A stretch of 64,000 bases of DNA from Methylomicrobium lacus_A (GTDB taxonomy: Bacteria; Pseudomonadota; Gammaproteobacteria; Methylococcales; Methylomonadaceae), in the NCBI RefSeq assembly GCF_041897535.1, contig NZ_CP169217.1:682001-746000 (forward strand), in the 5' to 3' direction. The number at the start of each line of letters is the position of its first letter. Position 1 is the first letter of the stretch. The position numbers were made by a program, and so were the translations under genes. The notes under the pieces were generated by a model that saw only the letters and a program-made list of their open reading frames with translations, ran no database searches and was not told the DNA's origin. Positions 18,167 through 28,050 of this stretch are shown here, piece by piece.

Positions 18167-18552
18167 GTCGGCGAAGGCCAATCAGACATCGCCATGAGGC
18201 ATAATGATGCTTCGCTCAAAAAGTCCCGTTGCCTTTTTTTCAGCACCTTATGCGCAAAGAACAGAATTTTCGTTCGGTGACCATATGGGTGGTGTCCGCC
18301 GCGTTTTTTAGCGTCATAAGCATAGTTCCAAAAGTCCCAAGCTTAGCTCTCTGCCAATAATCTTGGAAATAGAAATTCGCCAGTTTCGTTACCGAAATGC
18401 AGCGATACCGGTCCTTTCGGTGTTGTTGACTGTAGATTCCGGCACATCATGGCAAAACTCGGCATGGATTTCATTCCAAGCAAACGCATATCATATCTAC
18501 ACACAATAATCCTGAAGCTCGACTGACGATGGTTGGGCTCTGATTAACCAAT
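18167..18552. other. Gene-free stretch after the tRNA fragment
   Basis: No credible frame, RNA or repeat is seen. A T-run near 18233 follows no clear hairpin. The stretch separates the siderophore-type module from the helicase gene and may be a scar of an excised or decayed element. Confidence 0.4.
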
Positions 18553-21500
18553 TTAGTCACGTAGATAAAGAATTTCCGGCAAAACTACTTCCCATTGCCC
18601 ACACCGAAGACCCTCTTCCTCTTGCTTTTTTTGTCGTGCCAAAATGGCCGAAACCCGTACCGCGATAATTTCACCTTGCGGAGGCTTAAATGCCTGAGAC
18701 ATCCGGGATACCGTCAGACCGTTTTGATCGGCCAGTTCCCAACCGGCTTTACCGTCGCTTCGTGGCCGTAAGATTAATTGACTACCATAGTCCAATTCTG
18801 CAATGGCTCGATGAATGGGTTTATCCGAAGCAAAATAGCCTGGCCACGATAAGATGACTTGCCCAGGATCTGCAATCCAGCTGCGTTGATTCAATACTTG
18901 GCTCTCGTGTTGAAGAGCGGGACGCGATTTCAAACAGAGATCTTCGCAGTCCCGGATAAAGGGATGCGGCTTGCCTAATCGGGCGCATAAGGTAAGCGTT
19001 TGGCGCGCCCGGGTCATCGCGACATAGAACAAGCGCCGTTCTTCGTCATTCGCTGCCTGCCACCCGCCTGCGTCCAGAATCAACACGTGGTCGAACTCCA
19101 AGCCTTTGGCGCGATGGGCGGTCAATAACAGGAGCGGCGCATGTTGACTCGCACTGGCGCCTGATGAGCTTCCCGTACGGAATTCATAAAGCGCCTCGAC
19201 CACATCAGATATCACGAGCGGACAACCCGGCGCCATCGATTCGCAACCGATAATAAACTGGGCCAGCATGGCCTGATAAGGGTGCTCGATCAGGTCATTG
19301 ACCGATTGCCGGTAGCGCCGCTTGAACCAACGAGACAATGCGCCCCAGCGTAGCAGCACATGCGATCTTCGCGTCTGCTTGAGCAGCGACAGCAGGCTGT
19401 GGCCTTCCCTTGCGCTATGCAAATCGAGCAAAGTTTCGTCCCGCATCAGCCGCACGGGAATGCCTTTATGGCGGCATAAGACCGCCATCGGCTCCAGAGC
19501 ATCCCAATGCCGGGCAATCACCGCAAATCGTCCCCAAAAAACCATTTGGGTGGCATTTTTCAGCGCATTCAGCCGCATCAGTTCCGCCTGGGCTAACTCG
19601 ACTTCGCCATACAGATGCGAAGGCGTTTCGAGTATGTGAACCCGGCCTTGGGTTAAAGGGTCGAGCGCGACAAACTCACCGCCTTCCGGCGCTTCACGGC
19701 GCGCATGATTGACCCGAAGGGTCTGGCGGGTCTTCATCCGATCCTTCAGCGGCGCAATCACCCGGTTGGCGCAGTGAATGATGTGCGCGGTGGAGCGATA
19801 GTTCTCGATCAGGTAATAGGTCTTGGCCTGATAATCCGTCGTGAACTGTTGGATAAAACGCACATTCGCCCCACCAAAGGCATAAATATTCTGGTCGTCG
19901 TCACCAACCACCATCAACGCTAACTTGTCTTCCTCGCTGTTCAGGGAACGCCCTGCCAGCGCGCTGATCAAGTCATAATGCTCGGCATTGATATCCTGGT
20001 ATTCATCGACCAGCAAATAGCGCAGTCCCGACAGCAACCGGTCGCGCTGCACCGAAGGACCGAGATCGTCGCCTGTTTCAGCTTTTTTCAGCTGCGCCGT
20101 CGCCTTGTTGATCACGGCCGAAAAGTCGATACTCTCCCCCCGCTCCGCCGCTACCGCATAGCTGGTGCCGGTCAGTCGCATCGCCAAGCCATGCAGCGTT
20201 TGCACACTCACGCCGGCCGCATCGGCGCCGACCAAATCCCACAAGCGCCTACGAATCTCGATCGCCGCCGAGCGGTTGAAGCTCAGCACCATGATGTCTT
20301 CCGGCGCCACCAGGCATTCACGCAGCAGCCAGGCGACCCGATGCACGATCACCTTGGTCTTGCCGGAACCGGGACCCGCCAAAACCAGTTGATTCCCCTC
20401 CTTCGGCGCTGCCACAATCGCCTGCTGATCCGGATTTTGCAGATCGGTCAAAATGCGCCGGTGCGATGCTTCGGTAGTGGCCATTTCCAGAATCTCCTGG
20501 CGACCGGCGAAATAGCGACGCACGAATTCGTCGCGATCCATCCCGAAATAATCGACGATAAACGCCATCGCCGCCTGGATCTTCCCCAATGCCAGGCGGG
20601 CGTACTCTGCCATCACATGCACCTGGATGATTTTATCCTGATAGTGCAAAGCCAGTTCGGCATAATCGGACTTCTTGAATTGCCGGCGGCGCGCCTCGGC
20701 ATTCAGTTGAATGCTCATCGCAGACCGGAATATGGCCTTGCCACGGGCCAGATGCAATACCTCGTTGCTGTCCAGATAAAGCAGCGCCGCCGCCAGCGCC
20801 GCATTCCAATCGCGGATGACCACATCCTTCAACGTCAGATCCGCCTGCAGCGCCGCTTCCAAATCGCCCTGCTTGCAGACGACCAGTAGATTATTGCCTT
20901 GGCGCTGCTCGATAAAGTGAGTAACCAGCGCCTGCGCCAGTCGCATACGTTTCTGCCGAATGAGTTCGATGTCCTGCCAACTGCGCAGCAATTTGACATA
21001 GCGGTTGTCCTGCCCGGCCGGGCGCAAGGCGAAAAAACCGCGCTGGCCGGCGCCACTGCCGAACGCCTCCGCGAACGATTTCATTAGCCGGGACAATCGG
21101 TCCGGCTCCAGGTCGACGCCGGCATCGCGGCGCAGGGTATCGCAGAGCCTGCGGACATTCAGTAGCTGACAGTCTTCACGGTCTGCGTCGGGCGCCAACT
21201 CGCGCAAATTCGCGATCAAGGCATCTTCCAATTTATGCAGTTTTTCCAGGCGTTCTGCCGTATCCGGATCGCGGTACAGCGTCACCCCGATTTCGGTATC
21301 GTTGGACACCAACTTCAAGCGATCGAGTTCGCGCAGCATCTGTTGGATTTCATAGGAAGTCCGCCCGGTCGCCAGCATCAAATCGTCGGTGCTGATGCCT
21401 TCGACCTCCCCGCAGGAAAACAACTGGGTCAGCAGTTCGATATAAGGTTCGATATTCGTCTTTGACCCAAGCTTTTTTTCCAGTACCGTACGGGCTTCCT

Positions 21501-23691
21501 CCAGACTGGCCACCAAGAGGCTACCGGGAAAGACGCGCGTATGGTTTTCCTGGCGCTCCAAGAGGTGAGCTTCTTCAAGCCAAGCTACCGCGATCCGAAC
21601 TTTCGTATCCGCATCGGCCGCGTCCGGATCGATGCCGTGTTTGTCTGGAATCTCGAGCAAGATCTCGCCGCTGGTTACGACCACGGCGCCTTCGCTGCGG
21701 TCTTTCTTCTCGATGCTCCGGAGCGCCTTCAGAATCGCGTGAATGTCATGTTGAGTCAGCCGGGAGTTGCGCAGCAGGCGAAACTGCACATCCAGATCGG
21801 CATCGTCGTACAACAGGACACACCGGGCTGGCGCCTGATCGCGTCCAGCCCTACCCGCTTCCTGCAGATAATTTTCCAGCGAGCCCGGCGTATCCAGATG
21901 TATCACCAAGCGCACGTCAGCCTTATCAACGCCCATCCCGAACGCATTGGTCGCCGCGATCACCCGCACGTCCCCAGTGATGAACGCCTCCTGCACCTGG
22001 CGCTTTTGTTCCGGCAGCATTCCGCCGTGAAAAAAACCGCAGTCCAGCCCCGCCTGCTTCAGAAAATCGGCCATTTCCTCGACCGTCTTCTGGCGCGCAC
22101 AAAATACGATCGCCCCGCCCGGCTCGCGCAAGGCTTCCTGCAAGAGTCGCAATACCTCCGGGTATTTGGCCTGGGCGGGCACGGCATGGACTTCATACAG
22201 CAGGTTCTCGCGGCTAATGCCCCCACTCAAGGTTTCCAAGGTGATGCCCAAGCGCTTGTGAAAATGCTCGACAATGTCCTGGACGACATCGGGCTTCGCC
22301 GTCGCGGTAAAGCAGAACACGGGCGAAGGTTTGTCTTTCTGTCGCGTTTTGATGAAGCGGGAAACGTACAGATAGTCCGGACGGAAATCGTGTCCCCATT
22401 TTGACAGGCAATGAACTTCATCGAACACCCAGGCGCCGATCTCGCGGTGCGTTAAAGCGTTCGTAAATGCAGGGCTCCGAAATTGTTCCGGCGCCACAAA
22501 GATCAAGCCGAGATCTCCGAGCCGCAGTTTATCGAGCATGGCGCGCCGTTCAAGGGGATTCAGCAGGCTGTTCAAATAGCCGGCGCAGGTAATCCCGCGT
22601 GCTTCCAGATTATCGACCTGGTCCTTCATCAACGATTGCAGCGGGGACACTATCACCGTCAGGCTGCCGTTCCGGTAAAAGCGGGCCAGCGCCGGCAACT
22701 GGTAACACAAGGATTTGCCGCCGCCGGTCGGCAGAATCGCAAGAGAGGGTTTACCGGCAAAGCCGTGTTCGACGATCGCTTGCTGGAGCGAGCGCCCGTC
22801 GGCCGTCGTAGGCGTATCACGAAATCGGGTGATCCCCGGAAAATAGTGCGGCAGCAGCTTGAGCAAGTCATGCTGTTCTCGGCACCAGGCACAGGTCGGA
22901 TCCGTACAGGGCACATCGCGCAGCCTGGTGATCAGCTCGCGCGTTTTCGGAAATGACAGGCTGACCCAAGGCGGCAGCACCGAATTGCCGCCCGCGACCC
23001 GCAGCCAAGTCAATGCGTAAGCCAACGGCTTGCGCCATTCCGGATCGGCCAAATAATCATTAACGACCGCTCGCTGACCGACTCGACAGACCTTGCCGTC
23101 GGTAGCGCGACACCAGGCCGCCTGTGCTTCACCTAACGAAGGCCGCAAGGCGGCGCGCAAGGTTGCGAAGAAATTGGCCACGCCCTTGCCGTTCTCGGAA
23201 GCGAGTAAAAAATGCAGGCATAGCATTTCATCGGGATGGTCAGCGACACGTTGACGTAAGGCATCGGCCTGATCGAGAAACAACTCGTAGGCCAGCTCGG
23301 CATCCCGCACCGGGTCGTTCCGGGTTGTTGTGCAGAGTTTGTAATCCTTGACCAGGCGGTGATAGGGATTTTGCGGAAAGGCGATCGGCGATAATTCGAG
23401 CGTGTCAACCAACGGCAATTGATGCAGGGCCAGATCGGGATGCAGGAGCGACAAAGCCGGCTGATCGAAGGCGATCACGTTATGGCCCAGCACAAACGCT
23501 GCTCCTTCGGCGACTTGATCTAAGCGAGACTTTAAATCAGGCGCTTTGCCGGCGATGCGAAAACGTGCATCCGTATCCGGGCGATAAACACCGACCTCCT
23601 TTAGCCTCAAACGGTCATCCCGGGCGGTTTCGATATCAATGCACAGGCATCTAGCCCGTTTAGCATTTGATTTTTCTGGCTGTTGTGCCAT
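18553..23691 (-). CDS. DEDD exonuclease - RecQ helicase - UvrD/Rep helicase fusion
   Basis: About 1712 residues from the ATG at 23691; an upstream TTG would add 20. Residues 15-135 form a DEDD exonuclease-like fold: D19 and E21 in CIDIETA, D76 in GHNVIAFD and D130 in NDPVRDA. The position where DEDDh enzymes have His is N125. A RecQ module follows, with Walker A K326 in LPTGGGKSLC, a DEVH box at D424 and QEAGRAGRD. After a linker of about 400 residues comes a UvrD-type superfamily 1 helicase with K1111 in AGPGSGKT, D1229 in VDEYQD, GDDDQNIYAFGG, TAHRAKGLEFDHV and RRLFYVAMTRAR. Both motors look complete. Repair or defence are plausible roles; it stands alone, so context decides nothing. Confidence 0.92.
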   Translation of the reverse strand: MAQQPEKSNAKRARCLCIDIETARDDRLRLKEVGVYRPDTDARFRIAGKAPDLKSRLDQVAEGAAFVLGHNVIAFDQPALSLLHPDLALHQLPLVDTLELSPIAFPQNPYHRLVKDYKLCTTTRNDPVRDAELAYELFLDQADALRQRVADHPDEMLCLHFLLASENGKGVANFFATLRAALRPSLGEAQAAWCRATDGKVCRVGQRAVVNDYLADPEWRKPLAYALTWLRVAGGNSVLPPWVSLSFPKTRELITRLRDVPCTDPTCAWCREQHDLLKLLPHYFPGITRFRDTPTTADGRSLQQAIVEHGFAGKPSLAILPTGGGKSLCYQLPALARFYRNGSLTVIVSPLQSLMKDQVDNLEARGITCAGYLNSLLNPLERRAMLDKLRLGDLGLIFVAPEQFRSPAFTNALTHREIGAWVFDEVHCLSKWGHDFRPDYLYVSRFIKTRQKDKPSPVFCFTATAKPDVVQDIVEHFHKRLGITLETLSGGISRENLLYEVHAVPAQAKYPEVLRLLQEALREPGGAIVFCARQKTVEEMADFLKQAGLDCGFFHGGMLPEQKRQVQEAFITGDVRVIAATNAFGMGVDKADVRLVIHLDTPGSLENYLQEAGRAGRDQAPARCVLLYDDADLDVQFRLLRNSRLTQHDIHAILKALRSIEKKDRSEGAVVVTSGEILLEIPDKHGIDPDAADADTKVRIAVAWLEEAHLLERQENHTRVFPGSLLVASLEEARTVLEKKLGSKTNIEPYIELLTQLFSCGEVEGISTDDLMLATGRTSYEIQQMLRELDRLKLVSNDTEIGVTLYRDPDTAERLEKLHKLEDALIANLRELAPDADREDCQLLNVRRLCDTLRRDAGVDLEPDRLSRLMKSFAEAFGSGAGQRGFFALRPAGQDNRYVKLLRSWQDIELIRQKRMRLAQALVTHFIEQRQGNNLLVVCKQGDLEAALQADLTLKDVVIRDWNAALAAALLYLDSNEVLHLARGKAIFRSAMSIQLNAEARRRQFKKSDYAELALHYQDKIIQVHVMAEYARLALGKIQAAMAFIVDYFGMDRDEFVRRYFAGRQEILEMATTEASHRRILTDLQNPDQQAIVAAPKEGNQLVLAGPGSGKTKVIVHRVAWLLRECLVAPEDIMVLSFNRSAAIEIRRRLWDLVGADAAGVSVQTLHGLAMRLTGTSYAVAAERGESIDFSAVINKATAQLKKAETGDDLGPSVQRDRLLSGLRYLLVDEYQDINAEHYDLISALAGRSLNSEEDKLALMVVGDDDQNIYAFGGANVRFIQQFTTDYQAKTYYLIENYRSTAHIIHCANRVIAPLKDRMKTRQTLRVNHARREAPEGGEFVALDPLTQGRVHILETPSHLYGEVELAQAELMRLNALKNATQMVFWGRFAVIARHWDALEPMAVLCRHKGIPVRLMRDETLLDLHSAREGHSLLSLLKQTRRSHVLLRWGALSRWFKRRYRQSVNDLIEHPYQAMLAQFIIGCESMAPGCPLVISDVVEALYEFRTGSSSGASASQHAPLLLLTAHRAKGLEFDHVLILDAGGWQAANDEERRLFYVAMTRARQTLTLCARLGKPHPFIRDCEDLCLKSRPALQHESQVLNQRSWIADPGQVILSWPGYFASDKPIHRAIAELDYGSQLILRPRSDGKAGWELADQNGLTVSRMSQAFKPPQGEIIAVRVSAILARQKKQEEEGLRCGQWEVVLPEILYLRD

Positions 23692-23759
23692 GGTGAGATC
23701 AACCAGATTTAAGCCAGATTTTAGGATGGGTTTCGAATTGGCTGCGAGCAATCAATACT

Positions 23760-24069
23760 GACCATCATTAAACTTCCTGAAATTTAGCATTTCAGCTTAT
23801 ACGTCCATAAATAAGGAAAAGCAGAGATCCTTTCAAATAAAATCTCTAAGGCCACAAATATCATTCGAACCAAGATAGTGCAATCGGACTAAAAAGTCCA
23901 CCTCTCTACCGCATGTATGGCGGACAGTTGCTCAACTTCTTTCCTGCGCTTCGATTGTTGACTCAGAACAAGGCCAGCGCGCGGGCCTTGGGGCTCGCCG
24001 CCAAACGGTGATATTCCTCAGGTTCCGACAACCAATCAATAGTACTTACTGCAATAGGGTGCCGGTGAC
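23760..24069. other. Gene-free stretch
   Basis: No gene or RNA is recognised between the helicase start and the REP-transposase remnant. The promoter of the helicase gene should lie at its left end. Confidence 0.4.
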
Positions 24070-24320
24070 TTGATCAACGGTAGACCGATTGCATTAAACC
24101 GGAAACCCCGGAGGAGGTTTCGCCTAATGCCAACAGGTGAACGTGGCTGGTCATCAGGACAAAGGCATAAAGCCGGCAGTTGTTCTTTACCAAGGCGTCG
24201 CTTAAATACGCCATAATCATCTTCGTGAAAGAAAATGGGCTGACGGTTGTTGCCGCTCTGCACGATGTGCTGCGGGACATACGGCAAGTCGAGGCGAGGA
24301 AGACGGGCTATAGCTGTTGG
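24070..24320 (-). pseudogene. REP-associated tyrosine transposase (RayT) remnant
   Basis: Read on the minus strand, it opens LPRLDLP-like and then reads YVPQHIVQSGNNRQPIFF, the standard N-terminus of Y1 REP-associated transposases. After VFKRRLGKEQLP a one-base frameshift moves the match to the next frame (LYAFVLMTSHVHLLALGE, containing the metal-binding HVH). Homology ends soon after at GLMQSVYR, before the catalytic tyrosine. The gene is frameshifted and truncated and cannot be active. Confidence 0.8.
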
Positions 24321-24570
24321 GCAGGTAGTAAGAAACTTTCTTCATTATAAACCCTAATTTAACCTAACCCCATTATCGGCTTCCCTGCCTGATGCCTCAA
24401 ATTGCCATCAAACTATCAAGTGTCAATAAGTAATATTACTTAAGTATATTTACTAATTGTAGAAGTTAGTTAAAGCATAAGACAATGCATAACTGAGCCA
24501 GGTTTTGTTGCTAAATAAAGGCTAGCTTACTTGAGTTAATAGGAAACCATCGGCACGGAACTTGAGCCTT

Positions 24571-24590
24571 AGATCGCGAGAGTGCGATCT
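24571..24590 (+). promoter_or_regulatory. Short hairpin in the leader of the GDSL hydrolase gene
   Basis: AGATCGC and GCGATCT pair perfectly around a GAGAGT loop, ending 34 bases before the ATG at 24625. It could act as an mRNA 5' stabiliser. No other support. Confidence 0.35.
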
Positions 24591-24624
24591 ACATCGATCC
24601 AATTATTAATCAGAGGTGAATAAC

Positions 24625-25665
24625 ATGAAGAACCTATCGATCGGAATTTGGACGCGCTTTATTTTGGCTATCCTTGTGTTTGGCCTACCGGGCATGGCGA
24701 GTGCCCAATTGACATTCAGCAGCATCGTGACCTTTGGTACCAGCGTGTCCGACCCTGGCAATGCATTCTCCTTGCTGGCTCACCCAGTATCGGGCTTGAA
24801 TCTGGAGGGCAATGTGAGTCAGTACACGCCGCCTTATGATGCGCTGCTGGACGAGTCTCTCATTCCAAGCGCCCCCTATGCGAAGGGCGGGCATCATTTC
24901 AGCAACGGCGCGACATGGATCGAGCAATTCGCCCACGGGCAAGGCTTGGCGGCATACGCCGGGCCTGCCTTCCAAAGCAACAGTCCCAAGGCGCGTAACT
25001 ACGCCGTGGGCGGGGCACGGGCCACAATTTACCCGGATAGGGTCAATCTGCCGCAACAGGTGCAAGCTTTCCTCGACGATGTTGGGCAAACGGCCCCGGC
25101 AGATGCACTGTACGTCATCGAGTTTGGAAACAATGACATTCGTGATGCCTTGGTGGAGTTCTTAACGGTGTTTCAAACGACGAACGATCCAGTCCAGGCG
25201 GCGGCTGCGGCGAACGCCGTCATAACTGACGCCCTGAGCGGCATCGCCAACAATATTCAAGCGCTTTACGCTTCCGGGGCGAGGAAGTTTCTCGTCTTGA
25301 ATGCGGCAAGGATAGATTTGCTTCCTGCTGTGACAGCCCTGGGGCCGGACGTGATAACGGTTGCAGGCACCCTGACGGACGGGTTCAATCAAGGGCTGGC
25401 CCAAAGTGTATTGACACCACTCAGCGTTCTGTCAGGCATCCAGATCGCGCAACTGGATATCGCTGATCAAATGGCGACTATTATCGGCTCTCCGAGCGAC
25501 TTCGGTCTGACGAATGCCACGGATCCTTGCGTAACGCCGAATACTCCGCCTTATACCTGCAAAAAACCTGACAGCTTCTTCTTCTGGGATGGGATCCACC
25601 CCACTAAGGCCGTACACGCAATCATCAAGCAGGAGGCGGAGAACGTGTTGGCTGACTATCCCTAG
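24625..25665 (+). CDS. Secreted SGNH/GDSL-family hydrolase (esterase/lipase)
   Basis: About 346 residues. A signal peptide is clear (FILAILVFGLPGMASA, cut before QLTFSS). Block I is FGTSVSDPGN with the nucleophile Ser; the family GDS is here GTS. GGARAT supplies a block II-like glycine, EFGNNDI is block III with the conserved Asn, and FWDGIHPT is block V with the Asp-x-x-His pair. This is the autotransporter-type GDSL group found as free secreted lipases or thermolabile-hemolysin relatives. The ATG at 24625 is preferred over the GTG at 24616, because AGAGG at 24612 then sits at normal ribosome-site distance. A stem-loop follows. Confidence 0.88.
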   Translation: MKNLSIGIWTRFILAILVFGLPGMASAQLTFSSIVTFGTSVSDPGNAFSLLAHPVSGLNLEGNVSQYTPPYDALLDESLIPSAPYAKGGHHFSNGATWIEQFAHGQGLAAYAGPAFQSNSPKARNYAVGGARATIYPDRVNLPQQVQAFLDDVGQTAPADALYVIEFGNNDIRDALVEFLTVFQTTNDPVQAAAAANAVITDALSGIANNIQALYASGARKFLVLNAARIDLLPAVTALGPDVITVAGTLTDGFNQGLAQSVLTPLSVLSGIQIAQLDIADQMATIIGSPSDFGLTNATDPCVTPNTPPYTCKKPDSFFFWDGIHPTKAVHAIIKQEAENVLADYP

Positions 25666-25689
25666 CCGGCAGCCTTGATTCATCCCCAA

Positions 25690-25750
25690 AATGGGGCCGC
25701 TTCGAATGTCCCTTGCCGCTATGGCGCGAAGGTCCAGAGGCGGCCCCATT
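25690..25750. terminator. Inverted repeat downstream of the GDSL hydrolase gene
   Basis: AATGGGGCCGC and GCGGCCCCATT form a perfect 11-bp stem around a 39-base middle part. It starts 24 bases after the stop codon and could end transcription, though no strong T-run follows. The group II intron's 3' end lies about 30 bases beyond it. Confidence 0.45.
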
Positions 25751-25818
25751 ATCCGATCTGAGCCCAAAGGCTATTTCGCCGGGTAAGGACAAGGCATTAC
25801 TGCCTTGTCCTCCCCTAA

Positions 25819-25852
25819 GAACGGTGCGTGACAGTTTCCCGTCACACCGCTC
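25819..25852 (-). ncRNA. Group II intron domain V
   Basis: On the minus strand the 34 bases start GAGCGGTGTGACGGGAAACT and end CACCGTTC. They form a hairpin with a GAAA tetraloop, and the catalytic AGC triad sits at positions 2-4. This is the canonical catalytic domain. Confidence 0.88.
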
Positions 25853-25906
25853 AAGCCTTTATAAAAGCCGAGTTAACGACCCGGCAACCTGATTACCGTA
25901 CTGAAG

Positions 25907-27388
25907 CTATTCTGCTTGTGCTACCATTCCAGACCACATGAACGGATTTACCCGGCGTGATGCTTTACGCTGGGCAAAATAGTCGTCATAGGCGGGATCA
26001 TAGGGCGATGCGTCAGCTTTGATCTTGATATGCCGAACAATCGCCACCGAGGCGGCACTGAACAAGTCCAGCGGTATGGATGCTCCTTGCTTATCCTGAA
26101 TCCGTGTTGAAAACAGCCAATTTTGCAGCCCTTGGCGGCGGAAATAGCGATTCCGTTTCCAGCGGGCCGATTTGTTCGGATGTCTCCGGTTGATCCAAGC
26201 GATTAACATCAGAAAAAGCTGGTGATCAATCCTGGAAAAGCTCTTTTTGGCTACGCCATGGCGGTAGTAGTTGGCCCACCCTCTCAGTTTCGGGTTTAAA
26301 AGCCGAATCAGGTGTTCCGTCTTTACCGTGGGGTTAGTTTTGATAATGGCTCTTATATCCGCTAACAAGGACTGAATCGATTGCTTCGCAGGCTTGGTCA
26401 GCAATTTGCCTTGGTATTTGCGAATATTAAACCCGAGAAAATCAAATCCCTCACTGATGTGCGTGATCTGCGTTTTCTCCGGCGAGAGCGTTAACCCGCG
26501 CTCCAATAGAAAGGCTTCCACGGCTGGCTTGACTTGCATCTCGAGCACTTCTTTCGAAGACCCGGTAATCACGAAGTCATCCGCATAAATCACCACATTG
26601 ATTTTGTGATGACGCGGTGCTGCCTTGATAGCGACTTGTTCCAGACCGGCTAACGTCATATTAGCCAGCGTTGGCGAGGCTATCCCTCCCTGTGGCGTTC
26701 CAGCCAGCGTAGGAAACATCTCTCGCTCTTCCACATAACCGGCGTCCAGCCATTTCTCCAGGATGGTTTTATCCATCGGAATGTTGGCTTTCAGCCAGTC
26801 ATGACTGATTTGATCGAAGCAGGCTTTGATATCGCCCTCGAGTATCCATTGCGGTGATTGTTTGCGTGCCAGGGCGTTAAAACATTGACTGATCGCATCG
26901 GCTGTCGACCTTTTCGGCCGGAAACCGTAGGCGTTGCGATTCCCTGTCATTTCCGCCACCGGCTCCAGAGCCAGCAAATACAGGGCTTGCATGGCCCGGT
27001 CGCTCATCGTGGGGATACTCAACGGCCGTTGCTTGCCGTTTTTCTTGGGGATATAAATGCGCCGCAAAGGCTGAGCCTGATAGCCTCTGCGCCTTAACGC
27101 CAAAGCCGCCTGCAATTTCTGTTGCGGCGTCTTCCAGGTGACGCCATCGATACCGGCCGTGTTCCGGCCGCGGTTTTGCCCAATCCGTTTGACGGCTAAC
27201 AGCTTTGCCGCTAACGAATGGGTGAGCAGCCATTGTAAAGCTTTCACTTTACCCCAGCGCTGCTCTCGGGTTGCCTTTGCAATACGCAGCTGCAGCCGTC
27301 TCACCTGCATTGCCACAGCCTGCCAGTCGATGGCATCCCATGATAATGCGGCTGAGGATGCACCAACAGGCATCGCTGCCGTCATCAT
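25907..27388 (-). CDS. ltrA: Group II intron reverse transcriptase/maturase
   Basis: The 493-residue protein has the RT blocks in order: RNTAGIDGVTW, RRIYIPKKNGKQRPLSIPT, ILEGDIKACFDQISHDWL, GTPQGGIASPTLAN, the catalytic YADDFVITG, and LSPEKTQITHISEGFDFLGF. The maturase (X) region follows with LIRLLNPKLRGWANYYRH. Toward the C-terminus KADASPYDPAYDDYFAQRK resembles the lead-in to an HNH endonuclease, but the protein stops about 20 residues later, without the cysteine and histidine motifs. The role is intron splicing and mobility. GAGGAAAAG precedes the tandem ATGs at 27388 and 27385. Confidence 0.95.
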   Translation of the reverse strand: MMTAAMPVGASSAALSWDAIDWQAVAMQVRRLQLRIAKATREQRWGKVKALQWLLTHSLAAKLLAVKRIGQNRGRNTAGIDGVTWKTPQQKLQAALALRRRGYQAQPLRRIYIPKKNGKQRPLSIPTMSDRAMQALYLLALEPVAEMTGNRNAYGFRPKRSTADAISQCFNALARKQSPQWILEGDIKACFDQISHDWLKANIPMDKTILEKWLDAGYVEEREMFPTLAGTPQGGIASPTLANMTLAGLEQVAIKAAPRHHKINVVIYADDFVITGSSKEVLEMQVKPAVEAFLLERGLTLSPEKTQITHISEGFDFLGFNIRKYQGKLLTKPAKQSIQSLLADIRAIIKTNPTVKTEHLIRLLNPKLRGWANYYRHGVAKKSFSRIDHQLFLMLIAWINRRHPNKSARWKRNRYFRRQGLQNWLFSTRIQDKQGASIPLDLFSAASVAIVRHIKIKADASPYDPAYDDYFAQRKASRRVNPFMWSGMVAQAE

Positions 27389-28050
27389 TTGCTTTTCCTC
27401 ATAGGGTCGGTTCTACCTCTTCTCTTGCAATAAAAGACCCGTCGGACGTGGGCGCACTTTCGTACCGGGTAACGTTTAAACCCGTATCCGTGCCATTACA
27501 GCACGGCTTTCGCTTCTTCCGACATCCCAAACCCGCACCGCCCTAGGCGTACCTCACGGCACGCTGTCCCGGCCAAGGCCGGGAGCGATACGGGGTTTCC
27601 ACGTTTCCCTTGGGAAGTACGCCGGGTTAGGTGCCTGCTGTCGACCGGGAAGCGTGTGGGTCACGAGAACGCAGCAAATAATCGTTCTGCCCGCTTCCAA
27701 TACCTTTTGGTCAAGCGTATAAACCACTTCCGCTTGTCATTAATAACGATCTTTATTACAGGTTCAGATATCTTCACCGTACCAGCTATCTAGCACTCAC
27801 CTGGTTTGTGGTTACCAGGAGGGTACATCTCTCGCGATTGGTACCCCACATGACTACCGTCATGCTTCGTTACGTTGTCAAGGCAGCTCTTTATTCATGC
27901 CCCTAGATTCACCCGGTGACACGGGTGGTTTCCAACAGCCTTGTGGAAACAACTTCTCCAAGCGACCTCGTGTCGCAAATTTGCCGTTAATTCGAGCCGA
28001 AATCGGCGTTAAAAGCCAGCCCGGCCGATTTCCAACGCGAGCCGCTACAC

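Larger units (their letters stand above)
25783..27978 (-). mobile_element. Group II intron with encoded maturase
   Basis: The intron lies on the minus strand. Its 5' end is placed near 27978, where TTGCGACACGAGG resembles the usual GTGCGACACGAG start. The reverse-transcriptase gene covers 25907-27388. A perfect 34-base domain V follows at 25819-25852, then a domain VI hairpin (GGACAAGGCA-GTAA-TGCCTTGTCC), and the 3' end is near 25783. It inserted between the convergent ends of the GDSL gene and arsA, close to the stem-loop at the end of arsA. Boundaries are good to a few bases only. Confidence 0.8.

Noticed and set aside
19978..22404. Long plus-strand frames under the helicase gene
   Set aside because: They are antisense to complete RecQ and UvrD motifs and rich in Arg, Gln and His, as expected for mirror frames.
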